NCBI RefSeq assembly: GCF_008705135.1
Contig: NZ_CP023694.1
Location: 5,995,001 to 6,059,000, forward strand
Source of the DNA: Streptomyces coeruleorubidus
GTDB lineage: Bacteria > Actinomycetota > Actinomycetes > Streptomycetales > Streptomycetaceae
Length of the DNA: 64,000 nt
Direction: 5' to 3'
Part shown: piece by piece, positions 15,686-26,387 of the stretch
How positions within the stretch are numbered: the first letter of the stretch is position 1
Layout of the letters: the number at the start of each line of letters is the position of its first letter
Made by a program: the position numbers and the translations under genes
Notes under the pieces: generated by a model
What the model was told of the DNA's origin: nothing
The model's input: only the letters and a program-made list of their open reading frames with translations
Databases searched by the model: none

Positions 15686-16617
15686 TGGTACAGCGACCCG
15701 GTGTTGAGGACCGGCTGCGCGGCGCGGTCGCCGCACAGCACCACCATCAGGTTGGAGACCATCGCCGCCTTCCGCTCGGAGTCCAGTTCCACGATGTCCC
15801 GCTCGGTGATCCGGGCGATCGCGGCCTCGACCATGCCCACCGCCCCGTCCACGATCTGCCGCCGGGCCGCGACGACCGCTCCGGCCTGCTGCCGCTGGAG
15901 CATCGCCGAGGCGATCTCGGGGGCGTATGCGAGGTGCGTGAAGCGCGACTCGATGATCTGGACCCCGGCCGCCTCCACGCGCGCGTGGAGTTCGACGGCG
16001 AGCTTCTCGGTGATCTCCTCGGCGTTGCCGCGCAGGGAGAGGCCGTCCTCCTCGTGGGCGTCGTAGGGGTACTCGATGGCGATGTGCCGCACGGCCGCCT
16101 CGGTCTGCGTGGAGACGAACTCGACGTAGTCGTCCACCTCGAAGGTGGCCTGGGCGGTGTCCTCGACCCGCCACACCACGACCGCGGCGAGCTCGATCGG
16201 GTTGCCGTAGGCGTCGTTGACCTTCAGGACGGCGGTCTCGTGGTTGCGGACGCGCGTCGAGATCTTGGTGCGCGAGGTGAGGGGGTTCACCCAGCGCAGG
16301 CCGTCCTGGCGGATCGTCCCGCGGTAGCGGCCGAAGAGCTGGACGACCCGGGCCTCGCCGGGCGCCACCATGTTCAGGCCGCACATGGCCAGGAACGCCG
16401 CGAGCCCGACCAGGATGCCGCCGATGATCAGCGCGGCCTTGGCTCCGCCCCCGTCGACCGACGTGGCGGCCGCGATCAGCCCGGCGCCGGCCAGCAGACC
16501 GAGCAGGCCGAGCAGCAGGGCGAGCCCGCCGCCGATGCTGTGCGCGGCGAACTCCCGCACGCGGGGCGCCGGCATCTCAGGCACATCTGCGGTGACCTGC
16601 GGTTGGTGTGTGGACAT
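15682..16617 (-). CDS. SPFH/Band 7 (stomatin-like) membrane protein
   Basis: This 311-residue protein has two transmembrane helices near residues 30-85 (LALLLGLLGLLAGAGLI and ALIIGGILVGLAAFLAM) followed by an SPFH domain. Typical segments are NMVAPGEARVVQLFGRYRGT, DGLRWVNPLTSRTKIS and the helical region EITEKLAVELHARVEAAGVQIIESRFTHLAYAPEIASAML (written here as family context from residues about 205-245). SPFH proteins form membrane assemblies and recruit proteases or organise microdomains. The ATG at 16617 follows a GGGGGA site. A longer ORF start at 16656 lacks support. It is co-transcribed with the ribbon-helix-helix gene downstream. Confidence 0.88.
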   Translation of the reverse strand: MSTHQPQVTADVPEMPAPRVREFAAHSIGGGLALLLGLLGLLAGAGLIAAATSVDGGGAKAALIIGGILVGLAAFLAMCGLNMVAPGEARVVQLFGRYRGTIRQDGLRWVNPLTSRTKISTRVRNHETAVLKVNDAYGNPIELAAVVVWRVEDTAQATFEVDDYVEFVSTQTEAAVRHIAIEYPYDAHEEDGLSLRGNAEEITEKLAVELHARVEAAGVQIIESRFTHLAYAPEIASAMLQRQQAGAVVAARRQIVDGAVGMVEAAIARITERDIVELDSERKAAMVSNLMVVLCGDRAAQPVLNTGSLYQ

Positions 16618-16666
16618 GGGTGATCCCCCGTTCCTCCCGGGAAGCCACTCCTGCATAGCTTCCGTC

Positions 16667-16685
16667 TATCTAAGTGATATCACTT
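16667..16685 (-). promoter_or_regulatory. Perfect palindrome in the SPFH-RHH promoter
   Basis: AAGTGATATCACTT (16672-16685) is a perfect 14-bp palindrome 55-68 bases upstream of the SPFH start. On the minus strand it is followed directly by TAGATA (16672-16667), a reasonable -10 box. A bound protein would therefore block RNA polymerase. The ribbon-helix-helix protein of the same operon is the obvious candidate. Confidence 0.65.
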
Positions 16686-16851
16686 TTCCGCGTCCTGGCA
16701 ACCCTACGCGTGTCTCGAACGTCGGTTCCGTTGAGATGGGTGCTGATTGTCACGCCCGCAAAGGGCCGGATCGGCAGCCCTATCTCTTATCTCCCGGTGT
16801 TAGCTTTCTGAGCTGACCTGAGCGGCGAACCTGTGTGACATGTGAGCACAC

Positions 16852-19182
16852 ATGAACGAAGCGGAGCGGATCGGACCCATGGGACGAGCGGAAGAAAGAC
16901 GCGCCAGACAGCGCGGTGGGCGCCGGGCGGCACCCAAGCGCCGCCGTTCGTCGGGCGCGCCCGGGAAGAGCGGCATACGCAGGCTCTTCACCTGGAAGAA
17001 GATCCTCGGCACCTTCTTCGGCCTGTGCCTGCTCGGCATGGGTGCCTTCGTCGTGCTGTACATGATGATCGGAATCCCGAAGGGGAACGCCGACGCCGAG
17101 TTGCAGAGCAACGTCTACAAGTACAGCGACGGCTCGCTGCTGGCCCGCGCGGGTGACCGCAACCGCGAGATCGTGGACCTGGCCGAGGTGCCCAAGCCCG
17201 TCCAGAAGACCTTCGTCGCCGCCGAGAACAAGACCTTCTACAAGGACGCCGGCGTAGACCTGAAGGGCACGGCCCGCGGTCTGCTCAACACCGTCACCGG
17301 CAAGGGCGCGCAGGGCGGTTCCACGATCACGCAGCAGTACGTGAAGAACTACTACCTGACGCAGGAACAGACCGTCTCGCGCAAGCTGAAGGAACTGGTC
17401 ATCTCGCTGAAGCTGGACCGGGAGAAGTCCAAGGACTACATCCTCGCCGGCTACATCAACACCAGTTACTACGGCCGTGGCGCCTACGGCATCCAAGCCG
17501 CGGCGCAGGCCTACTACCACGTGGACGCCAAGGACCTCACGGTCGAGCAGGGGGCCTACCTCGCCGCGCTCCTCCAGGCGCCGAACCAGTACGACTGGGC
17601 GATAGCTTCCGACACCGGTAAGAAGCTGGTGAAAGCGCGCTGGAACTACGTCCTGGACAACATGGTCGAGGAAGGCTGGCTGAACACGTCCGAGCGCCAG
17701 GCCATGACGTTCGAGGAGCCCAAGGAGCCGAAGGCCGACCCGAGCATGGGCGGGCAGACCGGCTACCTGGTGAAGGCCGCCAACGCAGCGCTGGAGAAGC
17801 AACTCGTCGCCCAGGGCGCCGCCGAGGACGCGAAGCAGGCGGGGGCGCTGGTAGACCAGGGCGGCTGGACCCTCACGCTCAACATCGACAAGAAGAAGCA
17901 GGCGGCGCTCGAGAAGTCCGTCAAGCAGCAGCTGGACAGCAAGCTCGACCCCCGCAAGCGCAAGGTCGACGCGGACGTCCAGGCCGGTGCCGCGTCCGTC
18001 AACCCGAAGACCGGCGCGGTCGTCGCCATGTACGGCGGTCGGGACTACCTCAAGCACTACGTCAACAACGCGACCCGCACCGACTACCAGCCCGCCTCCA
18101 CCTTCAAGCCGGTGATCCTGGCGGCCGCCCTGGAGGGCGCCGCCGAGACCCAGGACGGCACGCCGATCAGGGCGAACACGATCTACGACGGCACGAGCAA
18201 GCGCCCGGTCGTGGACGACGGCACCAAGGTCGGGTTCGCCCCGGAGAACGAGGACGACGCCAACTACGGCAAGGTCACCGTCCAGACGGCGATGAACAAG
18301 TCCATCAACTCCGTCTTCGCGCAGATGGGCGTCGACGTCGGTATGCCCGAGGTGATGAAGGTCGCGGGCGAACTCGGCATGAACACCGAGGGCTTGGAGG
18401 CGGTGCCCGCCCAGACTCTGGGCACCATGGGTGCGAGCCCGCTTGAGATGGCCGGCGTCTACGCGACCCTCGACAACCACGGCAGGAAGGTCACGCCGAC
18501 CCTCCTCAAGTCCGTCGAGCACAACACCCGCGCGGTCACCGTCCCGGATGCGATCGGAGACCAGGTCATCAGCCGCGAGGCCGCCGACTCGGTGACCTCG
18601 GTACTGACCGGCGTGGTCGACGACGGCACCGCCCAGCGGTCCGTGCGCAACAACCCCCAGCGCGACGGCCAGCAGGTCGCGGGCAAGACGGGTACGTCCG
18701 ACGACAACCTGTCGGCCTGGTTCACCGGCTACACACCCGGCCTGGTCACATCCGTCGGCCTGTTCGGAGAGGACGACAAGCCCCCGTACAAGCACGTCCC
18801 GATGTACAAGGCGGCCGGCGAGCCCCGGATCAACGGCGGCGATTTCCCCGCGCTGATCTGGGCGGCGTACACCTTCGGCGTGATGGGCGACACCAGCAAG
18901 TTCGACCTGGACACCCAGCAGGGCGCGGCCGTCCAGCCGACCTGGACGCCGACACCGACGCGGGAGCCGACCAAGGAGCCCACGCGGGAGCCGACGACCG
19001 AGGAACCGTCGTCGTCGTCACCGCCGCCCACGACCGAGGAGCCGAGCAGCTCGCCGCCGGCGAGCCCGTCGACGACACCGCCCACCTTCACCCCGCCGAC
19101 GGCCCCGGAGACGACACCGCCGGACGACGGCGGCGACCCGTTCGACCCGATCAAGCCGGGCGACGGACGGCGCGAACAGTAG
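16852..19182 (+). CDS. Class A penicillin-binding protein (glycosyltransferase + transpeptidase)
   Basis: This 776-residue bifunctional cell-wall synthase has a cytoplasmic Arg-rich head, one membrane helix (about 50-74), a GT51 glycosyltransferase domain with catalytic Glu125 in FVAAENKTFY and GGSTITQQYVKN, and a transpeptidase domain with SxxK (STFK, 416-419), SIN (484-486) and KTGT (612-615). It polymerises lipid II and cross-links stem peptides outside the membrane. From about residue 693 the tail is a Pro/Thr/Glu/Ser-rich low-complexity extension, common in Streptomyces PBPs. Met10 (16879) is an alternative start; neither start has a strong ribosome site. The gene has its own terminator. 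Confidence 0.94.
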   Translation: MNEAERIGPMGRAEERRARQRGGRRAAPKRRRSSGAPGKSGIRRLFTWKKILGTFFGLCLLGMGAFVVLYMMIGIPKGNADAELQSNVYKYSDGSLLARAGDRNREIVDLAEVPKPVQKTFVAAENKTFYKDAGVDLKGTARGLLNTVTGKGAQGGSTITQQYVKNYYLTQEQTVSRKLKELVISLKLDREKSKDYILAGYINTSYYGRGAYGIQAAAQAYYHVDAKDLTVEQGAYLAALLQAPNQYDWAIASDTGKKLVKARWNYVLDNMVEEGWLNTSERQAMTFEEPKEPKADPSMGGQTGYLVKAANAALEKQLVAQGAAEDAKQAGALVDQGGWTLTLNIDKKKQAALEKSVKQQLDSKLDPRKRKVDADVQAGAASVNPKTGAVVAMYGGRDYLKHYVNNATRTDYQPASTFKPVILAAALEGAAETQDGTPIRANTIYDGTSKRPVVDDGTKVGFAPENEDDANYGKVTVQTAMNKSINSVFAQMGVDVGMPEVMKVAGELGMNTEGLEAVPAQTLGTMGASPLEMAGVYATLDNHGRKVTPTLLKSVEHNTRAVTVPDAIGDQVISREAADSVTSVLTGVVDDGTAQRSVRNNPQRDGQQVAGKTGTSDDNLSAWFTGYTPGLVTSVGLFGEDDKPPYKHVPMYKAAGEPRINGGDFPALIWAAYTFGVMGDTSKFDLDTQQGAAVQPTWTPTPTREPTKEPTREPTTEEPSSSSPPPTTEEPSSSPPASPSTTPPTFTPPTAPETTPPDDGGDPFDPIKPGDGRREQ

Positions 19183-19194
19183 GAGGCACGGCGA

Positions 19195-19222
19195 GGGGCG
19201 CCCGGCGAACACCGGGCGCCCC
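19195..19222. terminator. Terminator between PBP and phosphatase genes
   Basis: A perfect 11-bp stem (19195-19205 with 19212-19222) followed by TTCT lies between two converging genes and can serve both. Confidence 0.75.
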
Positions 19223-19239
19223 TTCTCCGTGTGCTGTGC

Positions 19240-21354
19240 TCAGCTCCTGTTGAGCTCGAACCAGACGACCTTGCCCGTGCTGAGCCGGGTCGCGCCCCAG
19301 CGCCGGGCCAGGCGGTTCACCAGGTACAGCCCGCGTCCGCCCTCGTCCGTGGCACGCGCCTGCCGCAGGCGCGGCAACTGCGGGACGTCGTCGCCCACCT
19401 CGCAGCGCAGGACGTCCGTCCGCAGCAGCCGGAGCGTGACCGGCCGGGAGGCGTACCGCACGGCGTTCGTCACGACCTCGCTGACCAGCAGCTCCACGGA
19501 GTCGCTGAGTTCCTCCAGACCCCAGCGCTGAAGCGCGCGCCGGGCCAGGCGGCGGGCCCGGCCGGGGGCGGCGTCCTCCGGCTCCAGGAACCAGTACGCC
19601 ACATCGCTGGGCGCGATGCCGTCGAAGCGGGCGGCGAGCAGCGCGATGTCGTCGTCCCGGTCGCCCGGGCCGAGCATGTCGAGCACCTCGTCGCACAGCG
19701 CTTCCAGGGGCGGCGGATGGTCCGGCCCGGTGAGCTGCGCGGTCGCGGCGAGCTTCTCCCGAAGCTGCTCGATGCCGGTCCACACGTCCCGCAGCCGGGA
19801 CTCGACCAGGCCGTCGGTGTACAGCAGCAGGGTCGCGCCGGCGGGCGCGTCCAGCTCCACGGCCTCGAAGTCGACACCGCCGACCCCGATGGGGGCACCG
19901 GCCGGCACGCGCAGCACCTCGGCACGGCCGCCCAGGTGGAGCAGGACGGGCGGCGGGTGACCGGCGTTGGCGATGGTGATGCGGTGCGATACCGGGTCGT
20001 ACACCGCGTAGAGGCAGGTCGCCATGCGGTCCACGCCGAGGCGCTGGGCCTGTTCGTCGAGGTGGTGCAGGACCTCCTGCGGCGGCAGGTCGAGACCGGC
20101 GAGGGTCTGGGCGGTGGTGCGCAGCTGGCCCATGACGTCACCGACGACCAGGGCGACCCGGCTGCCGGGCAGCGGGATGGCGTCGTACCAGTCGCCCCCG
20201 ACCCGGGCGGTCTCCGCCGCCGGCAGGTACCGGGAGGCCAGCCGCACACCCGTCGGGCGGGGCAGCGTCTCGGGCAGCATGGTGCGCTGGAGCTCGTCAG
20301 CGATGTAGGCCTCGCGGCCGTACAGCACGGCCTTGTCGATGCCCAGGGCGCTGTGCGTGGCGAGCTGTGCGGCCACCAGCAGGTCGTCCGGCTCGAAGGC
20401 CATACGCTCGGGGCGGCGCAGGAACAGGGCGGCACCGATCACCCGGCGCCGGCCGCGCAGCGGCGCGAGGATCGCGCGCTGTCCGTCCGGTACGCCGAAC
20501 TCGCCGCCGTCACCGAGCAGCTCCGGCAGGGCGGCACGGGCCGCGGGGGCGTCGGTGAACACCGGGCGCACACCCCGCAGCACCTCGGCGAGGGCGCTGC
20601 CGGGCCGCACCTCGCACAGTTCGGCGCCGACCGTGTCCAGTTCGTTCGGCTCGGGCTGCGTGGCCGGCAGGAAGCCGTTCTCCGTGTCCCGCTCCGCCGG
20701 TATCCGGTCGGTGCGGCGCAGCCGCAGCACCAGCGGGCCGGTGGGCCGCTCGTCACCGACGGGCAGCGGGTCGCGCAGATAGACCAGGATCGCGTCGGAG
20801 AACGTGGGCACGGTGGCCCGGCACAGCCCCATCACGATCTCGTCGAGATCGATGCCGCGTGCGATCCGCCGGGTGGCGGCACCCACGAAGCGCAGCCGGT
20901 CGCCGTCCCGCCGCATCGGCGTGGGCCGGCCGGGCGGCAGGCTCTGGCCGCTGCGGCGCTCCTGCCCGTCCGGGCCGGGCGTCGGCCGGTCCTGTTCGTC
21001 GGCCGGCTGGACCGGAATGCCCTCGGGGGCGGGCCGCGGCCGAGGAGTGTCGCGCTCGGCGGTCTGCTCGGTACCCGGCTGGGAATGCTCGGAGGCGGGG
21101 TCGCTCACGGTGTCCTTGCCCTTGCCGAACGGCGTGGAGGTGCCCGGCTCCGACGTGCCCGGCGTGGTGTGCGCCGTCGTGAGCGGAGCGCTGACGTCGC
21201 CGCCGCAGCGGCCCTGTACCGGTAAGGCGCCCGTGCCGGGCGCACGCGCCGGTGTCGAGGTGTGCACGAGCGCCCCGCGGGGGTCCGTGGGGTCGACGCC
21301 CGGCTGCGGGCGTTCGAAGGAGGTCGGCTGCTCCGTCACGCGTGTCGAATCCAT
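19240..21354 (-). CDS. SpoIIE-type phosphatase with GAF and ATPase domains; shortened catalytic motif
   Basis: This 704-residue protein has a disordered N-terminus (about 1-145), a GAF-like domain (about 155-345), a SpoIIE/PP2C phosphatase domain (about 365-575) and a C-terminal HATPase domain resembling anti-sigma RsbW (SVELLVSEVVTNAVRYA, then DEGGRGLYLVNRLA). Such proteins regulate sigma factors through anti-anti-sigma dephosphorylation. The phosphatase start (RVGGDWYDAIPL) and the metal-site Asp in GDVMG are present, but the sequence runs GDVMGQLRTTAQTLA, whereas the other phosphatase in this window has GDVMGRGLRAAVAMGELRT: ten residues are missing. Activity may be lost or altered. The YTDGL and DDDIALL motifs remain. 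Confidence 0.9.
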   Translation of the reverse strand: MDSTRVTEQPTSFERPQPGVDPTDPRGALVHTSTPARAPGTGALPVQGRCGGDVSAPLTTAHTTPGTSEPGTSTPFGKGKDTVSDPASEHSQPGTEQTAERDTPRPRPAPEGIPVQPADEQDRPTPGPDGQERRSGQSLPPGRPTPMRRDGDRLRFVGAATRRIARGIDLDEIVMGLCRATVPTFSDAILVYLRDPLPVGDERPTGPLVLRLRRTDRIPAERDTENGFLPATQPEPNELDTVGAELCEVRPGSALAEVLRGVRPVFTDAPAARAALPELLGDGGEFGVPDGQRAILAPLRGRRRVIGAALFLRRPERMAFEPDDLLVAAQLATHSALGIDKAVLYGREAYIADELQRTMLPETLPRPTGVRLASRYLPAAETARVGGDWYDAIPLPGSRVALVVGDVMGQLRTTAQTLAGLDLPPQEVLHHLDEQAQRLGVDRMATCLYAVYDPVSHRITIANAGHPPPVLLHLGGRAEVLRVPAGAPIGVGGVDFEAVELDAPAGATLLLYTDGLVESRLRDVWTGIEQLREKLAATAQLTGPDHPPPLEALCDEVLDMLGPGDRDDDIALLAARFDGIAPSDVAYWFLEPEDAAPGRARRLARRALQRWGLEELSDSVELLVSEVVTNAVRYASRPVTLRLLRTDVLRCEVGDDVPQLPRLRQARATDEGGRGLYLVNRLARRWGATRLSTGKVVWFELNRS

Positions 21355-21676
21355 CCGTCCGGGGCTGCACGCCAGAGGTGCAGGTGGTCCCGCCGAGACT
21401 CCGATACCCGGAATACGTGCCCCAGGAACGGAATCCCCGCGTGGTCAGAGGTTGTCGCTGTGCCACCGGCGGACCGTCTGCGGCCCTCAGGGGCCTTCTG
21501 CCGGCCCCTGGGGCCCGTGGCGCAGGCCCTGCCGGTGTTGCCCTCGTACCCCTCGCTCACGTCCTGCCGCCCCTCGGTGACGATCGGTCAAGCCCAGCGC
21601 GTGCTCCGTCAGTTGCCGCCGCGCACCCTTGCGGAGGACGATCCTACGTTTCTTGCCCGGGGGCGCATCAAGGGTC
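21355..21676. other. Intergenic region upstream of the phosphatase
   Basis: These 322 bases separate the phosphatase start from the DUF402 stop, both on the minus strand. The stretch contains a GGCC-rich patch near 21481-21535 with several short self-complementary runs but no clear terminator or consensus promoter. No coding frame is convincing. Confidence 0.4.
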
Positions 21677-22369
21677 TCATGAGGACACATGCGCGGGAGT
21701 ACGATCCCAGTCCTCCGGCAGTGACGGTACCGCCCAGGACGGATCCGGGCGCCAGTGCTGCCAGCCTTCCGAGAACGGCGGCCCCCAGGCGCGGATCACC
21801 TCCACGGCGGCGCGCCCGGCCGCCCGCACCTTTTCGGCCTGCTGGTCGTCCATCAGCCCGTCCCGCATGGCCTGGGCGAACTCGTCCTCGTCGCGCCAGT
21901 GCCACGTGCGGTCCGGGTGCACGGAGATGTCCAGGAAGTGGTCGACGGAGTCCACACCGCCCTCCCAACGGGCCAGCGGCTCCTCCAGGTTCACGTACCA
22001 GTTCTTGAACCGCCAGCCCGGCTCCCAGAACAGCCACACCGACCAGGGCTCGCCGGGCCGCGCCAGCTTCAGCACGCCCGTGCCGAACCAGCGGTCGCGC
22101 TGCACGGTCCGCGGCTTGGTGTAGCGGGACTCCAGCGGTTCGAGGTGCACGGGGGTGCCGTCGGCGAGCACGGGCCGCATGCACTCCGTGCCGGGCGCCA
22201 GCCACACGGCGAGCAGCTCCGCGTCGTCCCGTACGACGGTGACGGGACGCGCGATGTGGAAACGCGCGCCGCCGTTCTCCCGGTACCGCCACAGGATCTC
22301 GCTCCCGGGCTCCCAGAAGCCTGCCGCACCACCCGTTTCCACGCGTCTCACCGCTCCACCGTCTGCCAT
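21677..22369 (-). CDS. DUF402 domain protein (FomD/Ntdp-like)
   Basis: This 230-residue protein has the DUF402 pattern: WRYRENGGARFHIARPVTVV, LAVWLAPGTE, then a core WLFWEPGWRFKNWYVNLEEP and VDHFLDISVHPD followed by WRDEDEFAQAM. The Asp-rich DHFLDI and RDEDEF segments match the metal-binding residues of the fold used by nucleotide phosphatases of this family such as FomD and Ntdp. A phosphate-ester hydrolase is likely, with substrate unknown. It starts at an ATG 529 bases beyond the FumC gene's end in the same orientation sense and appears to be monocistronic. Confidence 0.82.
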   Translation of the reverse strand: MADGGAVRRVETGGAAGFWEPGSEILWRYRENGGARFHIARPVTVVRDDAELLAVWLAPGTECMRPVLADGTPVHLEPLESRYTKPRTVQRDRWFGTGVLKLARPGEPWSVWLFWEPGWRFKNWYVNLEEPLARWEGGVDSVDHFLDISVHPDRTWHWRDEDEFAQAMRDGLMDDQQAEKVRAAGRAAVEVIRAWGPPFSEGWQHWRPDPSWAVPSLPEDWDRTPAHVSS

Positions 22370-22451
22370 GCACAGATATTAGGTGCCATGGGCATACGAC
22401 GCTGCGGCGCGTGTCACGGTTCACGCGCCGGGCGCCTCGCTCGGCGAACTG

Positions 22452-23840
22452 TCACGGGTGCGTCATCCGCAGGACATCCAGCGCCTCGTCGAGCTGCTCC
22501 AGGGTCAGGTCCCCGCGCTCCACGTACCCGCTGTCCAGGACGACCTGACGGATGGTCTTCCGCTCGGCCAGCGCCTTCTTGGCGACCTTGGCGGCCTCCT
22601 CGTAGCCGATGTACTTGTTGAGCGGCGTGACGACGGACGGGGAGGACTCGGCGTACTCCCGCGCCCGCTCGCGGTCGGCGGTGATGCCGTCGACGGTCCG
22701 GTCGGCGAGCAGCCGCGTGGCGCCCGCGAGCAGCCGCACGGACTCCAGCACGTTCTTCGCGATGACGGGCAGCATGACGTTGAGCTCGAAGTTCCCGGCG
22801 GCGCCGGCGGTGGCGACGGTGGCGTCGTTGCCCACGACCTGGGCGGCGACCATCAGCACGGCCTCCGGGATGACCGGATTCACCTTGCCCGGCATGATCG
22901 AGGAGCCGGGCTGGAGGTCGGGCAGGGCGATCTCGGCGAGGCCGGTGCGCGGCCCGGAGGACATCCACCGCAGATCGTTGGCGATCTTCGTCAGCCCGAC
23001 CGCGATGGTCCGCAGCTGCCCGCTGGTCTCGACGACGCCGTCCCGTGCGCCCTGTGCCTCGAAGTGGTTGCGGGCCTCGGTGAGGGGCAGCCCGGTCGTA
23101 CGGGCGACCTCCTCGATCACGGCGGCGGAGAAACCGGGCGGGGTGTTGATCCCCGTGCCGACGGCCGTACCCCCCAGGGGCAGTTCGGCGAGCCGGGGAA
23201 GGGACGCCTCCAGCCGCTCGATCCCGTACCGCACCTGTGCGGCGTACCCGCCGAACTCCTGCCCCAGCGTCACGGGCGTGGCGTCCATGAGGTGGGTCCG
23301 CCCCGACTTCACGACATCGGAGAACTCCTCGGCCTTGCGCTCCAGGGAGGCGGCGAGGTGGTCCAGGGCGGGGATCAGATCACGGGTGACGGCGGCGGTG
23401 GCGGCGATGTGAATGGAGGACGGGAACACGTCATTGGACGACTGGGAGGCGTTGACGTGGTCGTTCGGGTGAACGCTCTTGCCCAGCCGCTCGGTCGCGA
23501 GGGTGGCGATGACCTCGTTGGTGTTCATGTTGGACGACGTCCCGGACCCGGTCTGGAACACGTCGACGGGGAAGTGCGCGTCCCACTTGCCCTCGGCGAC
23601 CTCGCCGGCGGCCTCCTGGATCGCCCCGGCGACATCCTCGTCGAGCACCCCGAGCCGCGCGTTCACTTTCGCCGCGGCGCCCTTGATGCGGGCCAGGGCC
23701 TCGATGTGCGCCCGCTCGATCCGCTGCCCGGAAATCGGAAAGTTCTCGACAGCACGCTGCGTCTGAGCCCGCCACTTGGCGTCGGCCGGGACACGTACTT
23801 CGCCCATGGAGTCGTGCTCGATGCGGTATTCGTCGCTCAT
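22452..23840 (-). CDS. fumC: Class II fumarate hydratase (FumC)
   Basis: This 462-residue oxygen-stable fumarase interconverts fumarate and malate in the TCA cycle. Family motifs: FQTGSGTSSNMNTNEV (95-110), SSNDVFPSSIHIA, GRTHLMDATPVTLGQEFGGY with His184, and the signature GSSIMPGKVNP (312-322) containing the catalytic Ser. The chosen ATG gives MSDEYRIEHD; the frame stays open for another 100 codons into the upstream repeat-rich region, which is not conserved-looking and was excluded. It lies next to the Fe-S fumarase, separated by a 675-base repeat-filled gap. Having both classes lets the cell keep fumarase activity when oxidants or iron shortage damage the Fe-S enzyme. Confidence 0.96.
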   Translation of the reverse strand: MSDEYRIEHDSMGEVRVPADAKWRAQTQRAVENFPISGQRIERAHIEALARIKGAAAKVNARLGVLDEDVAGAIQEAAGEVAEGKWDAHFPVDVFQTGSGTSSNMNTNEVIATLATERLGKSVHPNDHVNASQSSNDVFPSSIHIAATAAVTRDLIPALDHLAASLERKAEEFSDVVKSGRTHLMDATPVTLGQEFGGYAAQVRYGIERLEASLPRLAELPLGGTAVGTGINTPPGFSAAVIEEVARTTGLPLTEARNHFEAQGARDGVVETSGQLRTIAVGLTKIANDLRWMSSGPRTGLAEIALPDLQPGSSIMPGKVNPVIPEAVLMVAAQVVGNDATVATAGAAGNFELNVMLPVIAKNVLESVRLLAGATRLLADRTVDGITADRERAREYAESSPSVVTPLNKYIGYEEAAKVAKKALAERKTIRQVVLDSGYVERGDLTLEQLDEALDVLRMTHP

Positions 23841-24475
23841 ACCGGCTATAGCGATCGAGGGGGCGGTGATGTTCCTGGGTGGGGCGAATGGGGGCTGTGG
23901 ACTGTGGAGCGCCGGGGGCTGAGCCCATGAAGGGTGGCACTTCGTAGCCGGTGAGGTAGCGGGGCCTGAAGACTTGTGAGAGGGCCGGGGCCGCCGGGGC
24001 CATGAGGGGGCGAGTATCCGAGTCCCCGAGGGGGAGTGGCCTGACGGAACGTGGACGGCGGGGGCTGAAGGCACGTGAGGCGGCGAGGGCTGAAGAGGCC
24101 TGAGGGGGCGGGGCCCGAGCCACGAGAGGGCCGAGTATCCGAAGCTCATGAGGGGCCGGGGCCCGGGGCCCTGAGGGGTGCAGGAGATGCGGTCCCCGCC
24201 GGTGGCGGGGCCTCACGCCCGACCGTGTCGGGCGGTGGGTGGGCGATGACTGGGGCCCGAAGTCACAAGTGGCCGGGGCCCCGGAGCCATAAGGGGGTCG
24301 AGTATCCGGAGCCCGAGAGGGACCAGGGGCCGAGACCTCTGAGGGGTGGAAGGGACGCGGTCCCCGCCGGTGGCCGGGCCTCAGGTCCGGCCGGTCGGCG
24401 ATGGCCGGGGGTTCAGGGGGCGGAGCCCCTGGCGGGGTCGAAGGGGCGGAGCCCCTGGGGAGGGGACGGGTAGGG
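23841..24475. repeat. Degenerate GC-rich repeat region between the two fumarase genes
   Basis: The 675 bases between fumC and the Fe-S fumarase hold no credible gene but many related short blocks. CGAGTATCCG occurs at 24011, 24132 and 24299; a GGTCCCCGCCGGTGGC block at 24191 recurs at about 24358; GGGGCGGAGCCCCTGG occurs twice near 24418 and 24444. CTGAGGGG/GGCCGGGGCC-like runs fill the rest. The two larger copies are spaced about 167 bases apart, so the region looks like an old tandem duplication of a unit of that length that has since diverged. Confidence 0.75.
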
Positions 24476-24504
24476 GCGGCGGGGGCGAAAACCACCCCCG
24501 CCGC
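24476..24504 (-). terminator. Terminator after the Fe-S fumarase gene
   Basis: A perfect 10-bp stem (24476-24485 with 24495-24504) with a 9-base loop lies 12 bases beyond the fumarase stop on the minus strand. Confidence 0.75.
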
Positions 24505-24515
24505 ACCCCGGGGCA

Positions 24516-26186
<1,671 letters not shown>

Positions 26187-26352
26187 CTCAGCCCATTCCT
26201 CACTCGACGGACGGCGGCCCGCCTCCATTGGCGAGCGCCCACCAGCGTAGAACCTGCCTCCGACAGCGAGCCTGTGAGGTAAGGCTCAGTTCGTCACACC
26301 CGGCCGGGACACTTCGTCGCACTCGGCCGCGACGCAGCCGCCTCACCGGGGC

Positions 26353-26387
26353 TGTCGCGATCTATCGTGTTTCGGTACGCTGCTGCC
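26353..26387 (+). promoter_or_regulatory. Leaderless promoter of the DUF1707 gene
   Basis: TGTCGC (26353-26358), a 17-base spacer and TACGCT (26376-26381) precede the GTG at 26388 by six bases, so transcription should begin at or next to the start codon. Confidence 0.6.

Noticed and set aside
16780..18795. A 671-codon minus-strand frame opposite the penicillin-binding protein
   Set aside because: Long antisense frames are normal in high-GC DNA; the plus strand has all PBP motifs in order, while the minus translation is rich in Gly, Val, Asp and Arg repeats without domains.
23841..24475. The repeats between the fumarase genes as a CRISPR array
   Set aside because: The repeat copies are diverged, differ in length, are not separated by even-sized spacers, and no cas gene is near.
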